A stretch of DNA of 64,000 nt, from positions 1,633,501 through 1,697,500 of the forward strand of contig NZ_JAMZEB010000002.1 in NCBI RefSeq assembly GCF_024172165.1. The letters run 5' to 3'. Within the stretch, counting starts at the first letter, position 1; the number at the start of each line of letters is the position of its first letter. The notes beneath the pieces are model-generated. The model did no database searches and had not been told where the DNA came from. It saw only the letters and a program-made list of their open reading frames with translations. The position numbers were made by a program, and so were the translations under genes. This DNA comes from Nonomuraea thailandensis (GTDB lineage Bacteria > Actinomycetota > Actinomycetes > Streptosporangiales > Streptosporangiaceae). Shown here in pieces: positions 1 to 8,229 of the stretch.

Positions 1-335
1 GCCGCCGCCAGCCGGGCGTGCTCGGCGCGGGCGTCCTCGACCGTGAGGGCCAGGTGCGCGGCGCCCGGCAGGTGGCGGGCGGGGTCGCGGGCCTCGCCGC
101 GCGGCTGCACGTACTCGACCAGCTCCAGGTCGTGGGTGGACAGGCCGCGCGGCTGGCCGGGCACGGCGAGCTGCGCCACGCGCAGCACCGCGTCGGGGTA
201 GCCGACGAGCCTGCGGGTGTAGTCGTTGTCCTGCTCCTGCCGGTGCACCAGCGTGAAGCCGAGCAGGTCGCGGTAGAACTCCACGGACCTGTCGAGATCG
301 GCGACGGTGAACGAGAAGTGCCAGACGCCTCTCAT
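1..335 (-). CDS. VOC (glyoxalase/bleomycin-resistance fold) protein, 3' truncated
   Basis: The start is an ATG (complement of 333-335) that shares an ATGA overlap with the stop of the upstream permease gene, so the two are probably translationally coupled. The visible 111 residues begin MRGVWHFSFTVADLDRSVEF, the typical first beta-strand and helix of a vicinal-oxygen-chelate module, with a candidate metal histidine near residue 6. A second half-module begins near HLALTVEDARAEH. The C-terminus lies beyond the window edge. The family covers lyases, isomerases and dioxygenases. Being last in a catabolic/transport operon suggests an isomerase or epimerase acting on the imported compound, which is inference only. 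Confidence 0.8.
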   Translation of the reverse strand, partial: MRGVWHFSFTVADLDRSVEFYRDLLGFTLVHRQEQDNDYTRRLVGYPDAVLRVAQLAVPGQPRGLSTHDLELVEYVQPRGEARDPARHLPGAAHLALTVEDARAEHARLAA

Positions 336-1525
336 CGCAGCGCCTCCTGTCTGACCTGTACCTGTGGTTTCGACGATTCCCTTACCCGTTTGACCTGCCG
401 CTGGCGGCCGGCGACGGTGTAGATGGCGGCGGCCACGACGACGACCGTGCCGACGATGACGCCCTGGTAGTTCGCGCCGAGGTTGAGCACGTTGAAGCCG
501 TTGTCCAGGGTGAACAGGATGAGCGCCCCCACCACCGACTTCAGCACGCTGCCCAGGCCGCCGAAGAGCGAGGTGCCGCCGAGGATGGCCGCGGCCAGCA
601 CGGTCAGCTCGGTGCCCTGCAGGCCCGTCGGGTTGATCGCCAGGAGCTTGGCGGCGAACAGGATGCCGACGAAGCCGGAGCCGAGCCCGTTCAGCACGAA
701 CGCGCCGATCCTGTAGCGGTTGACGTTGATGCCGGACAGGCGCGCCGCCTCGGCGTTCGCGCCCACCGCGTACAGGCGGCGGCCGATCACCGTGTACCGC
801 AGCACCGCCCAGGTGATCCCGGCGATCACGATCAGGTAGTACGTCGGCTTGCTCAGCCGCAGCTCGAACCCGAGCACCGGGCTGAGCACGATTGCCACCG
901 CCCCGGCGGCGAGCAGCGCGATCCCCGCGGGACGGGAGCGGCGCAGCAGGACGAACACGCCTGCCGCGGCGGCCGCCGCCCCGAGGATCGCCAGGATGTG
1001 CGGGACCGTCCAGTATCCGGCCTGCAGAGCGATCAGCGAGCTCTGCGCGTCCGGGTCGGAGGCGGTGATCGTGCGGCCGTCGGTGAGGATGAGCACCAGC
1101 CCCCGCACGGCCGTCATCGTGCCCAGCGTGACGATGAACGCGTTGATGCCGACGAGCTGCACGATCAGCCCGTTCACCGCCCCGCACACCAGCCCCGCGC
1201 CCAGCGCGATCGCCATCGCGACCGGCAGCCCGAGCGGCGCCACCAGGCTGAGCACGGTGGCCGCCGAGAAGGCCGCCACCGAGGCCACCGACAGGTCGAA
1301 GTTCCCGCTGATCAGGACGACCGTGGTGAACACGGCGAGGATGGCGATCAGCGACGACTGGTCCAGGATGTTGATGACGTTCGTCGCCGACAGGTACGGC
1401 GGGCGGCCGAGCTGCGCCGTCAGCAGCGTCAGCACGGCGACGATCAGCAACAGGGCGTAGACCACGCCCGCGTTGCCCGGCCGCAGCGCGGCGGCCAGCC
1501 GTGAGCGCAGATCCTTACGCGGCAT
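332..1525 (-). CDS. ribose/xylose-type ABC transporter permease
   Basis: 397 residues, strongly hydrophobic, about ten membrane segments, of the BPD_transp_2 (RbsC/XylH) family. Family-like stretches are ISGNFDLSVAS near residue 80 and VGANAEAARLSGINV near residue 250, the cytoplasmic coupling loop, followed by AAAILGGTSLFGGLGSV. It would form the membrane channel for a sugar or sugar-like solute with the ATPase and binding protein encoded just upstream. The start ATG at 1525 lies inside the ATPase gene (11-base overlap), preceded by a GGAGG 8 bases upstream. The central region has an alanine-rich segment around residues 180-215. The substrate cannot be read from the sequence. Confidence 0.9.
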   Translation of the reverse strand: MPRKDLRSRLAAALRPGNAGVVYALLLIVAVLTLLTAQLGRPPYLSATNVINILDQSSLIAILAVFTTVVLISGNFDLSVASVAAFSAATVLSLVAPLGLPVAMAIALGAGLVCGAVNGLIVQLVGINAFIVTLGTMTAVRGLVLILTDGRTITASDPDAQSSLIALQAGYWTVPHILAILGAAAAAAGVFVLLRRSRPAGIALLAAGAVAIVLSPVLGFELRLSKPTYYLIVIAGITWAVLRYTVIGRRLYAVGANAEAARLSGINVNRYRIGAFVLNGLGSGFVGILFAAKLLAINPTGLQGTELTVLAAAILGGTSLFGGLGSVLKSVVGALILFTLDNGFNVLNLGANYQGVIVGTVVVVAAAIYTVAGRQRQVKRVRESSKPQVQVRQEALR

Positions 1526-3065
1526 GGTTCGCACCTCCCTCGCCGAAGCCGTTCGCCAGCATCAGCAACTCCTCCTCGGATGTCTCGTGTGCCGCCCGTT
1601 CGGCGACGATGCGGCCCTCGCGCACGACCAGCACCCGGGTCGCCACCGCGAGGATCTCCTCGAACTCGCTGCTCACCACGAGCACGACGTTGCCGCCCGA
1701 GCCGCTGCCCGAGCCGCCGCCCGAGCCGCCGCCCGCGGCGAAGCGGCGGACCAGCTCCAGGATGTCGGCCTTGGCGCCGACGTCCACGCCGGCGGTGGGC
1801 TCGTCGAGCATGAAGACGCGGGCGCCGCCGTACAGCCACTTGCCGAACACGACCTTCTGCGCGTTGCCGCCGGACAGCTCGGTCGGCAGCGCGTCCGGGC
1901 CCGGGCAGACGATGCCGAGGTCGGCGATCGCGCGTTCGGCGCGCTCGTGCTCGGCGGGCTCGCGCGGCAGCGACCGGCCCGACGACAGGGACGCCACGTC
2001 GGGCAGCGAGATGTTCTTCCAGATCGGGAACGTGCCCACCAGGCCCTGGGAGCCGCGGTCCTCGGGCACGAGCGCCATGCCCGCGGCCACGGCGGCGCGC
2101 GGGTTGCGGCGGACCGGGCGGCCCTCGACCAGCACCTCGCCGGTGGCGCGCGGGTCGGCGCCGTAGACGGCGTGCAGGATCTCGGAGCGGCCGGAGCCGA
2201 GCAGCCCGGCCAGCCCGATCACCTCGCCCGCCCTGGCCTCGAACGCCACGTCCCGCACGCCCGACGGCGAGCGGAGGCCGCGCACCGACAGCAGCACCGG
2301 GGCGTCCTCGGGGACCGGCCCGGCGCGGCGCCGCTCGGCCTCCAGGAGGTCGCGGCCCACGATGACCTGGACGAGGCGGTCCTCGTCGTAGTCGCCGGTG
2401 GCGCCCTCCTCCACGACCGTGCCGTCCCGCAGCACGGTGACCCGGTCGGTCAGGGACAGCACCTCGTCCAGGAAGTGCGAGACGTACAGGAAGGCCGTGC
2501 CCTGGGCGGAGAGCCTGCGCACGACGTCGAAGACCACCTGCCGCTCGCCCTCGGCGAGCGAGGCGGTCGGCTCGTCCATCACGACCAGCTCCGCGCCGGT
2601 GGCCAGCGCCTGCAGGATCGCCACCATCTGCCGCTCGCCGATGGCCAGGCCGGCCACCTCGGCGTCGGGGTCGATGGCGTAGCCGACCCGCTCCAGCAGC
2701 CGGGCGAACTCGGCGCGGCGGGCCCGCGGCAGCCGCCAGGGGCCGGGGGTGCCGAGGAAGACGTTCTCCAGCACGGTGAGCGTGGGCGCGAGCGGCACGT
2801 GCTGCATGATCGTGGCCACGCCCGCCCTGTTGGCGGCACCCGGCGTGCGCCAGACGACCTGCTCGCCCTTCCAGCGCATGACCCCCGACGTCGGCGCGTG
2901 CGCGCCGGCGATCACCTTGATCATCGTGGACTTGCCCGCGCCGTTCGCGCCGACCAGGCCGTGCACGCTGCCCGGCTGAACGGTCAGGCGGGCGTCGCTG
3001 AGCGCGACCGTGCCGTTGGGGAACTCCTTGCCGATGCCCGTCAGGGACAGCAGTGGCGTCACCAT
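1515..3065 (-). CDS. sugar-type ABC transporter ATPase (tandem nucleotide-binding domains)
   Basis: 516 residues, the size of RbsA/XylG/MglA proteins with two fused ATPase domains. Domain 1 has Walker A GANGAGKST near residue 40, a degenerate signature (LAIGERQ) and VVMDEPTAS. Domain 2 has the usual degenerate P-loop GLLGSGRSE and a canonical LSGGNAQK signature followed by FMLDEPTAG. Just after that lies a Gly/Ser run (GGGSGGGSGSGSGG) where family members have a short helix connection; it looks like a slipped-repeat insertion. The chosen ATG at 3065 overlaps the stop of the binding-protein gene, and a GTG follows as the next codon. No Shine-Dalgarno is visible, consistent with coupling. Confidence 0.9.
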   Translation of the reverse strand: MVTPLLSLTGIGKEFPNGTVALSDARLTVQPGSVHGLVGANGAGKSTMIKVIAGAHAPTSGVMRWKGEQVVWRTPGAANRAGVATIMQHVPLAPTLTVLENVFLGTPGPWRLPRARRAEFARLLERVGYAIDPDAEVAGLAIGERQMVAILQALATGAELVVMDEPTASLAEGERQVVFDVVRRLSAQGTAFLYVSHFLDEVLSLTDRVTVLRDGTVVEEGATGDYDEDRLVQVIVGRDLLEAERRRAGPVPEDAPVLLSVRGLRSPSGVRDVAFEARAGEVIGLAGLLGSGRSEILHAVYGADPRATGEVLVEGRPVRRNPRAAVAAGMALVPEDRGSQGLVGTFPIWKNISLPDVASLSSGRSLPREPAEHERAERAIADLGIVCPGPDALPTELSGGNAQKVVFGKWLYGGARVFMLDEPTAGVDVGAKADILELVRRFAAGGGSGGGSGSGSGGNVVLVVSSEFEEILAVATRVLVVREGRIVAERAAHETSEEELLMLANGFGEGGANHAA

Positions 3066-4027
3066 TGCGGCGTGCAATCGGCGAGGTTGTCCTTGGTGAT
3101 GGCCGGGGTGTCGTAGGTGACGAACGCCGCGTCCTGCTTCTTCTGCCCGGTCAGGTGCTGGTGGAGCGTGGTGAGGGCGAGCTTGCCGAGGTCCTCGGGC
3201 TTGTAGCAGACGGTGCCGGCGATCGCGCCCGACTTGACGGCGTCGATGCCGAGCTTGCTGCCGCCGATGCCGACGACCTTCGCCTTGGAGCCGGCCGCGG
3301 CGACCGCCTTGGCGCAGCCCGCCGCCATGTCGTCGGACTGGGCGTAGAAGAGCTGGGTGTCGGGGTTGGACGAGAGCATGTTCTGGCAGGCCGACTGCGC
3401 CTTGTCCTGCACCCAGTCGCCGGGCTGGCGGGCCACGACCTCGTACGTGGCGCCCTTGGCCGCCGCCGACTTCGGGAACTCCTGGTAGCGCTGGACCACC
3501 TCGGCGAAACCGGCCTGACCCTCGACGATCGCCATCTTGCCGCCGCCGGGGACGACGCTCGCGGCGATCTCGCCGGCCTTGCCGCCGGCGGCGTACTCGT
3601 CCTGCGTGACCAGGGCGACCAGGCCGGGGTAGACGTCCTTGAGCTGGCGCTGCTTCGGGTCGCCGACCTGCGAGGCGACGGCCACGGTGGGGATGTTCGA
3701 GGCCTTGAGCCGGTCGGCCAGGCCCTGGGCCACGCCCGAGTCGACGGGCAGGATGAGCACGCCGTCGGGCTGCTGGGCGATGAGGTCCTGGACGTCGTTG
3801 CTCTGCTTGTCGGCCTTGCCCTGGGCGTCCAGCTCGACGATCTTGATGCCGAGCTTGTCCGCCTCCTCCTTGATGCCCTTGCCGATGGCGGCGGGGAAGG
3901 GGAAGCTCAGGCCCAGGTTGGAGACGCCGATGGTGTACTGCTTGTTACCGTCGCCGGCCGCGCTCGTGGAGCCGCAGGCCGTCGCGCCGACGATGAGGGC
4001 GGCGGCGACGAGGATGGACTTCTTCAT
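3059..4027 (-). CDS. periplasmic-binding-protein-like sugar ABC lipoprotein
   Basis: 322 residues with a signal peptide MKKSILVAAALIVGATACGS; the cysteine at 18 is the probable lipid anchor (ATAC box). The body is the type-1 periplasmic-binding fold (Peripla_BP_4): YTIGVSNLGLSFPF, DLIAQQPDGVLILPVD, and a hinge-region QSDDMAAG segment. It captures the solute outside the membrane for the RbsABC-like importer. AGGAGAG lies 4 bases before the ATG. A palindrome matching the SDR promoter operator (4043-4058) sits directly upstream, so the importer genes probably have their own regulated promoter inside the operon. The ligand is unknown; the family binds pentoses, hexoses, polyols and autoinducers. 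Confidence 0.9.
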   Translation of the reverse strand: MKKSILVAAALIVGATACGSTSAAGDGNKQYTIGVSNLGLSFPFPAAIGKGIKEEADKLGIKIVELDAQGKADKQSNDVQDLIAQQPDGVLILPVDSGVAQGLADRLKASNIPTVAVASQVGDPKQRQLKDVYPGLVALVTQDEYAAGGKAGEIAASVVPGGGKMAIVEGQAGFAEVVQRYQEFPKSAAAKGATYEVVARQPGDWVQDKAQSACQNMLSSNPDTQLFYAQSDDMAAGCAKAVAAAGSKAKVVGIGGSKLGIDAVKSGAIAGTVCYKPEDLGKLALTTLHQHLTGQKKQDAAFVTYDTPAITKDNLADCTPQW

Positions 4028-4042
4028 TGCTCTCTCCTGCGA

Positions 4043-4058
4043 GGTCAATCGTTTGACT
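4043..4058. promoter_or_regulatory. putative operator, copy 2 (importer genes)
   Basis: GGTCAATCGTTTGACT, one base from a perfect inverted repeat GGTCAA-N4-TTGACC with a central CG. It lies in the 40-base gap between the E1 beta stop and the binding-protein start, just upstream of the Shine-Dalgarno. The form (TCAA-N4-TTGA with central CG) resembles LacI-family operators, which is an inference. No LacI gene is in the window. Confidence 0.6.
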
Positions 4059-4067
4059 AATGGGCAC

Positions 4068-5057
4068 TCAGCCCTTGACCAAACCCCGTATGTCCCCGGT
4101 GATGCGCGCGGCGTCCGGCACCAGAGCCTGGGCCAGCGCCGGCGCGGCCGGCATCCGCACGTCCGGCGTGCCGATCCGGATCGGCGGCGCGAGCAGGGGC
4201 ACCCCCGCCCCCGCGACGCGGGCGACGACCTCCGCGCCGAATCCCCCCGTGACGTTCGCCTCGTGCACGACCGCCAGCCTGCCCGTCCTGGCCGCGCTCG
4301 CGACGACCGCGCCGGTGTCGAACGGGTTGAGCCACGGCGTCTCCAGCACCTCGGCCTCGATCCCGTCGCCGGCCAGCGCCTGCGCCGCCTCCAGCACGCG
4401 CTGCGTCATCGCGCCCCAGGTCACGATCGTGACGTCGGAGCCCTCCCTGCGGGTCCGCGCCCCGCCCATCGGCCGCACCGGGCCGCCCGTCTCGACGGGC
4501 TCCTTGCGGCCGAAGTACAGGGTGCGGTTCTCGATCACCAGCACCGGGTCGTCGCAGTGCACGGCCGTCACCAGCAGGTCGTAGGCGTCCTGCGGCGTGC
4601 TCGGCATGCACACCCGCAGGCCGGGGACGTGCAGGAACAGCGCCTCCAGGCACTGCGAGTGCTGCGCGCACGCTCCCGGCGCGTTGCCCTGCTGCGTGCG
4701 GATCGTCAGCGGCGCCTTCAGCCGTCCGCCCGAGACGTAACGCACGTTGGCCGCCTGGTTGACGATCTGGTCCAGCGCGACCAGCGAGAAGTCGGCCCAC
4801 ATGATCTCCACGATGGGGCGGCGGCCGAACATCGCCGCGCCCACCGCGCTGCCCAGGATGGCCGACTCGCTGATCGGGGTGTCGAAGGCGCGCTCGCCGT
4901 ACTGCTTGCGCAGCCCCCGCGTCACCCCGAACACGCCGCCGGGCACGCCCACGTCCTCGCCGTAGACCAGGGTCTCCGGCAGCTCCTCCATCAGGCGGTG
5001 CAGGGCCGCGTTCACGGCCTCCCCGTAGGACAGATCACGGCAGGTCATCTCACGCAT
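4068..5057 (-). CDS. TPP-dependent dehydrogenase E1 beta subunit (2-oxoacid/acetoin type)
   Basis: 329 residues, the usual length for PdhB/AcoB/BkdA2. Landmarks are LVYGEDVGVPGGVFGVT near residue 30 (family VxGEDV), the FDTPISESAILGSAVGAAM block near 60 and the transketolase C-domain VTIVTWGAMTQRVLEAA. With the E1 alpha gene, whose stop it overlaps by 8 bases, it would form an alpha2beta2 thiamine-diphosphate decarboxylase/dehydrogenase. The ATG at 5057 has GGAG 7 bases upstream; a second ATG at 5048 is less well placed. No E2 or E3 gene is present here, so the acyl acceptor must be encoded elsewhere, or the pair works as an acetoin-dehydrogenase-like oxidoreductase. Confidence 0.88.
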   Translation of the reverse strand: MREMTCRDLSYGEAVNAALHRLMEELPETLVYGEDVGVPGGVFGVTRGLRKQYGERAFDTPISESAILGSAVGAAMFGRRPIVEIMWADFSLVALDQIVNQAANVRYVSGGRLKAPLTIRTQQGNAPGACAQHSQCLEALFLHVPGLRVCMPSTPQDAYDLLVTAVHCDDPVLVIENRTLYFGRKEPVETGGPVRPMGGARTRREGSDVTIVTWGAMTQRVLEAAQALAGDGIEAEVLETPWLNPFDTGAVVASAARTGRLAVVHEANVTGGFGAEVVARVAGAGVPLLAPPIRIGTPDVRMPAAPALAQALVPDAARITGDIRGLVKG

Positions 5058-5997
5058 ACAGGTGCTCCATCGCTGTGGCGGGGTCGGCCGGGGGCGCCTG
5101 CCGCGCGGCCCCGGCGGCGGCGTCCATCTCGGTGCGCGCCCGGCGCTCCACCGCGTCGATCTCCTGCTCCGGCACGCCGTCGGCCAGCAGGCCCGCCCGC
5201 AGCCGGGCGATCGGCTCCCTGCGCCCGATCCGCTCCAGCTCGCCGGGCTGCCGGTAGGTCTCGGCGTCGCCGATGTAGTGGCCGACCAGCCGCTCGGTCA
5301 TGCACTCCAGCAGCGTCGGGCCGCCGCCCTCGCGGGCCACCTCCAGCGCGTCGCGCACGTGGAAGCGCACCGCCTCGGCGTCGTTGCCGTCGATCCGGTG
5401 GCCCGGCATGCCGTACGCGGCGGCGCGGTCGGCCAGGCGCGGGCTGCGCACCATGTCGGCGATCGGCGTCAGCTCGGAGTAGCGGTTGTTCTCGCACACG
5501 AACACCACCGGCAGGCTGAACGCGGCGGCGAAGTTCATCGCCTCGTGCACCGCGCCCTGGTTCATCGCGCCGTCGCCGAACACGCTCACCGCGACCCGGT
5601 TCGAGCCGTCGTGCCGGCCCGCCAGCGCCGCGCCGCACGCGATGGGCGCGCCCGCGCCGACGATCGAGTTCTCGCCGTGGAAGCCGTACTCGGCGGCGGT
5701 GAAGTACGCCGACCCGCCGCGCCCGCCGTTGACCCCGCTCGCCCGGCCCATCAGCTCGGCGAACAGCGGCTCCGCCGGAACGCCCCTGGCCAGCGCCCAC
5801 CCGTGGCCCCGGTAGGTGGCGAACAGCGCGTCCTGCGGCTCCAGCTCGCCGCACGCCCCGGCCGGGATCGCCTCCTGCCCGACGCACAGGTGCACCGAGC
5901 CGACGATCGGGCCCTCCGCCCGCAGGTCGCGCACCTTCTCCTCGAACGCGCGGATCCGCCACATGGCCAGCAGGTCCGCCAGCCGTCTCTCACTCAT
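5050..5997 (-). CDS. TPP-dependent dehydrogenase E1 alpha subunit
   Basis: 315 residues. The thiamine diphosphate motif is seen as VFGDGAMNQGAVHEAMNFAA (GDG...N), with YRGHGWALARG and NGGRGGSAYF before it and VCENNRYSE after it, the standard order of PdhA/AcoA proteins. The protein is shorter than many branched-chain E1 alphas, favouring an acetoin- or pyruvate-type enzyme, but substrate specificity is not readable. The start ATG overlaps the stop of the lyase gene (ATGA), with GGAGGAG 5 bases upstream. It acts in the cytoplasm, presumably on a 2-oxo or alpha-hydroxyketone intermediate produced by the lyase and SDR of the same operon. Confidence 0.88.
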   Translation of the reverse strand: MSERRLADLLAMWRIRAFEEKVRDLRAEGPIVGSVHLCVGQEAIPAGACGELEPQDALFATYRGHGWALARGVPAEPLFAELMGRASGVNGGRGGSAYFTAAEYGFHGENSIVGAGAPIACGAALAGRHDGSNRVAVSVFGDGAMNQGAVHEAMNFAAAFSLPVVFVCENNRYSELTPIADMVRSPRLADRAAAYGMPGHRIDGNDAEAVRFHVRDALEVAREGGGPTLLECMTERLVGHYIGDAETYRQPGELERIGRREPIARLRAGLLADGVPEQEIDAVERRARTEMDAAAGAARQAPPADPATAMEHLYA

Positions 5998-7376
5998 GCC
6001 GACTCCTCCAGTACCGCTTCCTCTCGTGCCGCCCCCGCTCCGGCCCGCCACGCCTCCAGCGCCGCGGCGCAGACGGCCTCGGCGTCGCCGACGTAGGACT
6101 CCGGCGGGATGGGCAGCGACCCCAGGCTCTCCAGATCGCCCGGCCCCGCCACCTCCAGCAGCGCGTCGGCCAGCGCCCGCCCGCCCTCGCGGGCCTCGTG
6201 CGCCGCCTTGTAGACCAGATCGTGGGCCCGCTCCCGGCCCAGCGCCGGGGCCAGCCGCATCATGTACGCCTCCGCCATGATCAGGCCGCCCTCCGCGTCC
6301 AGGTTGGCGCGCATGGCCTCCGGGAAGACCCGCAGGCCGGCCGCGACGTCGGCGGCCGTGGCCAGCGCGCCCGCGGCCAGCTCGGCCAGCAGCGGCACGA
6401 CGTACCACTCCACCTGCCACTCGCCGGCCGCCCGCTCGTGCCCGGCCTCCATCGCGCGGAACAGGCCCGAGCTGAGCGCGCCCGCCGTGCCGGACATGCC
6501 GATCACGGCCTCGCAGCCGATCGGGTTGGCCTTCTGCGGCATGGTCGAGGAGGCGCCGCGGTGGTGGCCGCCCGCCTCGCGCACCTCGCCCACCTCGGTC
6601 CTGGACAGGTCCACGACCTCGCGGGCGAAGCGGGCCGCGGTCGCCGCCAGCGACGCGCACGTCACGCCGAACTCCGCCACGCCGTCCCTGGCCACGTGCC
6701 ACGGGACCAGGGTCGTGCGCAGGCCCAGCGCCACCGCCATCGCCGCCCGCACGTCCGAGGAGCGCTCGCCCATGGCGGCCGAGGTGCCGCCCGCACCGAA
6801 CAGCGACACCACCCGCACCTCCCGGGCGGTGGCGGCCACCCGCTCGCGCTGCCGCGTCACCTCCGCCAGCAGCACCGCCATCTTCGCGCCGAACGTCGTC
6901 GGCACCGCCTGCTGCGCGTGCGTACGGGCGGCGACGACCGTGCCGGCGTGCCCCGCCACCAGCCCGGCCACCGCGTCGCCGAACGCGCCGAGCAGCTCGG
7001 CCAGCCGGTCGAGCGCCTCGCCGAGCTGCAGGGCCAGGCCGGTGTCCATGATGTCCTGCGTGGTCGCGCCGTAGTGCACGCGGCCGTTCGGGCCCTCGGG
7101 CAGGGCCGCCGAGATCATCCGTACCAGGGGGAGGATCGGGTAGCCCACGTTCACCGCCTCCGACCACAGGCGCGGCAGGTCGATGTTGGCGGGCACGCAC
7201 GCCGCCGCGATGGCCGCGGCGTCGCCGGGCTCGATCACGCCCGCCTGCGCCTGCGCCCTGGCCAGCGCCTCCTCGGTACGCAGCCACGCCAGCACCGTGC
7301 GCTCGGCGGAGAAGATCTCGGCCATCACGGCGTCGCCGAACAGCTCGGGCAGCAGCTTGAACGTCTGCCTGTTCAA
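5994..7376 (-). CDS. fumarase/aspartase-superfamily lyase (adenylosuccinate lyase / CMLE-like)
   Basis: 460 residues, all-helical superfamily. The signature loop reads SSTMPQKANPIGCE near residue 275, with the catalytic serine in the SS pair. HYGATTQDIMDT near residue 95 and AARTHAQQAVPTTFG near 140 are the other two conserved blocks. The combination is typical of the PcaB (3-carboxy-cis,cis-muconate cycloisomerase)/adenylosuccinate-lyase branch. A housekeeping PurB role is unlikely in this operon; a C-N or C-O lyase that cleaves a succinyl-like or adduct substrate is more plausible. The start is inferred as TTG at 7376, 2 bases after the SDR stop, because it keeps the conserved N-terminal helix (FKLLPELFGD); an ATG at 7326 would lose it. 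Confidence 0.82.
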   Translation of the reverse strand: MNRQTFKLLPELFGDAVMAEIFSAERTVLAWLRTEEALARAQAQAGVIEPGDAAAIAAACVPANIDLPRLWSEAVNVGYPILPLVRMISAALPEGPNGRVHYGATTQDIMDTGLALQLGEALDRLAELLGAFGDAVAGLVAGHAGTVVAARTHAQQAVPTTFGAKMAVLLAEVTRQRERVAATAREVRVVSLFGAGGTSAAMGERSSDVRAAMAVALGLRTTLVPWHVARDGVAEFGVTCASLAATAARFAREVVDLSRTEVGEVREAGGHHRGASSTMPQKANPIGCEAVIGMSGTAGALSSGLFRAMEAGHERAAGEWQVEWYVVPLLAELAAGALATAADVAAGLRVFPEAMRANLDAEGGLIMAEAYMMRLAPALGRERAHDLVYKAAHEAREGGRALADALLEVAGPGDLESLGSLPIPPESYVGDAEAVCAAALEAWRAGAGAAREEAVLEESA

Positions 7377-7378
7377 GG

Positions 7379-8137
7379 TCAGTTCATCTCCAGTCCGCCG
7401 TCGACGTTCAGCGCCTGGCCCGTCACGAAGGACGCCAGGTCGCTGGCCAGGAACAACACCGCCGAGGCGACCTCCTCGGGCCGCCCGGGGCGCTTGAGCG
7501 GCGAGCGCTCGCTGACCTCCCTGAGGTAGCCGGCGCCCGCCTCGGGGCCGAAGCGGGCGTCGCGGTCGCTGATGATGTCGTCCCACATGGCGGTGAGGAA
7601 GACGCCGGGGCAGACCGCGTTCACCCGCACGGGCGCCAGCGCCTCGGCCGCGGACTTGGTCAGCGACAGCAGCGCCGTCTTGGTGGCCGAGTAGTGGGCG
7701 GCGTTGGGCCGGCCGGAGCGGGCGGCCACCGAGGCCAGCGTCACGATCGAGCCCCCGCCCTGCCCGGCCATGCGCCGCCCGGCCGCCTGGGTCAGCCAGA
7801 ACGTGGCGTTGAGGTTGACGTCCACGATCCGCAGCCACTCCTCGGGCTCGATGTCGAGCAGGGGAGTGGTGCGCATGATCCCGGCGCAGTTCACCAGCAC
7901 GTCGATCCGGTCCAGCCCGTCCACCAGGGCCCTGGCCTGGGCCCGGTCGGTGAGGTCGGCTCCGCGCTTCGCCACGCCCAGCCCGGCCGCCGCCTCGTCG
8001 AGCCGCGGGCCCTCCAGGTCGGAGAGCACGACATCCGCTCCGGCGTCGGCCAGCGCGCGGGCGCAGGCGAGACCGAGACCTCCCGCACCGCCCGTGACGA
8101 GCGCGGTGCGGCCCGTCAGGTCGATCGTGACCGCCAT
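7379..8137 (-). CDS. SDR-family NAD(P)-dependent dehydrogenase
   Basis: 252 residues, classical short-chain dehydrogenase. The nucleotide motif TGGAGGLG is near residue 14, NCAGI near 80, and the catalytic residues sit in VTLASVAAR (Ser) and YSATK (Tyr-x3-Lys) near 150. The C-terminus FVTGQALNVDGG is typical. It would oxidise or reduce a hydroxyl/keto group on the substrate imported by the operon's ABC system. It is the first gene of the operon. The ATG at 8137 has AGGGAGG 9 bases upstream, and a 16-base palindrome (8161-8176) lies immediately before that, where a repressor could block transcription. A longer open frame exists upstream but would run through the operator. Confidence 0.9.
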   Translation of the reverse strand: MAVTIDLTGRTALVTGGAGGLGLACARALADAGADVVLSDLEGPRLDEAAAGLGVAKRGADLTDRAQARALVDGLDRIDVLVNCAGIMRTTPLLDIEPEEWLRIVDVNLNATFWLTQAAGRRMAGQGGGSIVTLASVAARSGRPNAAHYSATKTALLSLTKSAAEALAPVRVNAVCPGVFLTAMWDDIISDRDARFGPEAGAGYLREVSERSPLKRPGRPEEVASAVLFLASDLASFVTGQALNVDGGLEMN

Positions 8138-8160
8138 CCTCGATGGCCTCCCTCTGCTCT

Positions 8161-8176
8161 GGTCAAACGATTGACC
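8161..8176. promoter_or_regulatory. putative operator, copy 1 (operon promoter)
   Basis: GGTCAAACGATTGACC, an inverted repeat with perfect 6-base arms around ACGA. It sits 24 bases before the SDR start, just upstream of its ribosome-binding site. The same motif recurs at 4043-4058, and a left half (GGTCAATCGTTT) at 8215-8226 in the same intergenic gap may be a weaker second contact. The spacing and central CG suggest a LacI-type repressor. Confidence 0.65.
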
Positions 8177-8214
8177 TGACCCTAGCAACTGGCTCACAAA
8201 CCGAACAAGAGGGA

Positions 8215-8226
8215 GGTCAATCGTTT
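8215..8226. promoter_or_regulatory. operator half-site
   Basis: GGTCAATCGTTT matches the left 12 bases of the 4043-4058 palindrome and is followed by TTAT instead of GACC. It lies 39 bases from the full site and ends at the stop of the upstream oxidoreductase gene. It may assist cooperative binding; alone it is weak evidence. Confidence 0.4.
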
Positions 8227-8229
8227 TTA

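Noticed and set aside
1473..3116. Long plus-strand open frame antisense to the ABC ATPase gene
   Set aside because: It is the complement of a clear ABC gene, has Arg/His/Gly-rich composition and no family motif. High GC makes long antisense frames common here; the same holds for 24114-25853, 38777-40381 and 40186-41748.
4068..5997. E1 alpha/beta as a confirmed acetoin dehydrogenase
   Set aside because: The pair fits several TPP dehydrogenases; no AcoC/AcoL-like E2/E3 or acetoin genes are near, so I give only the class.
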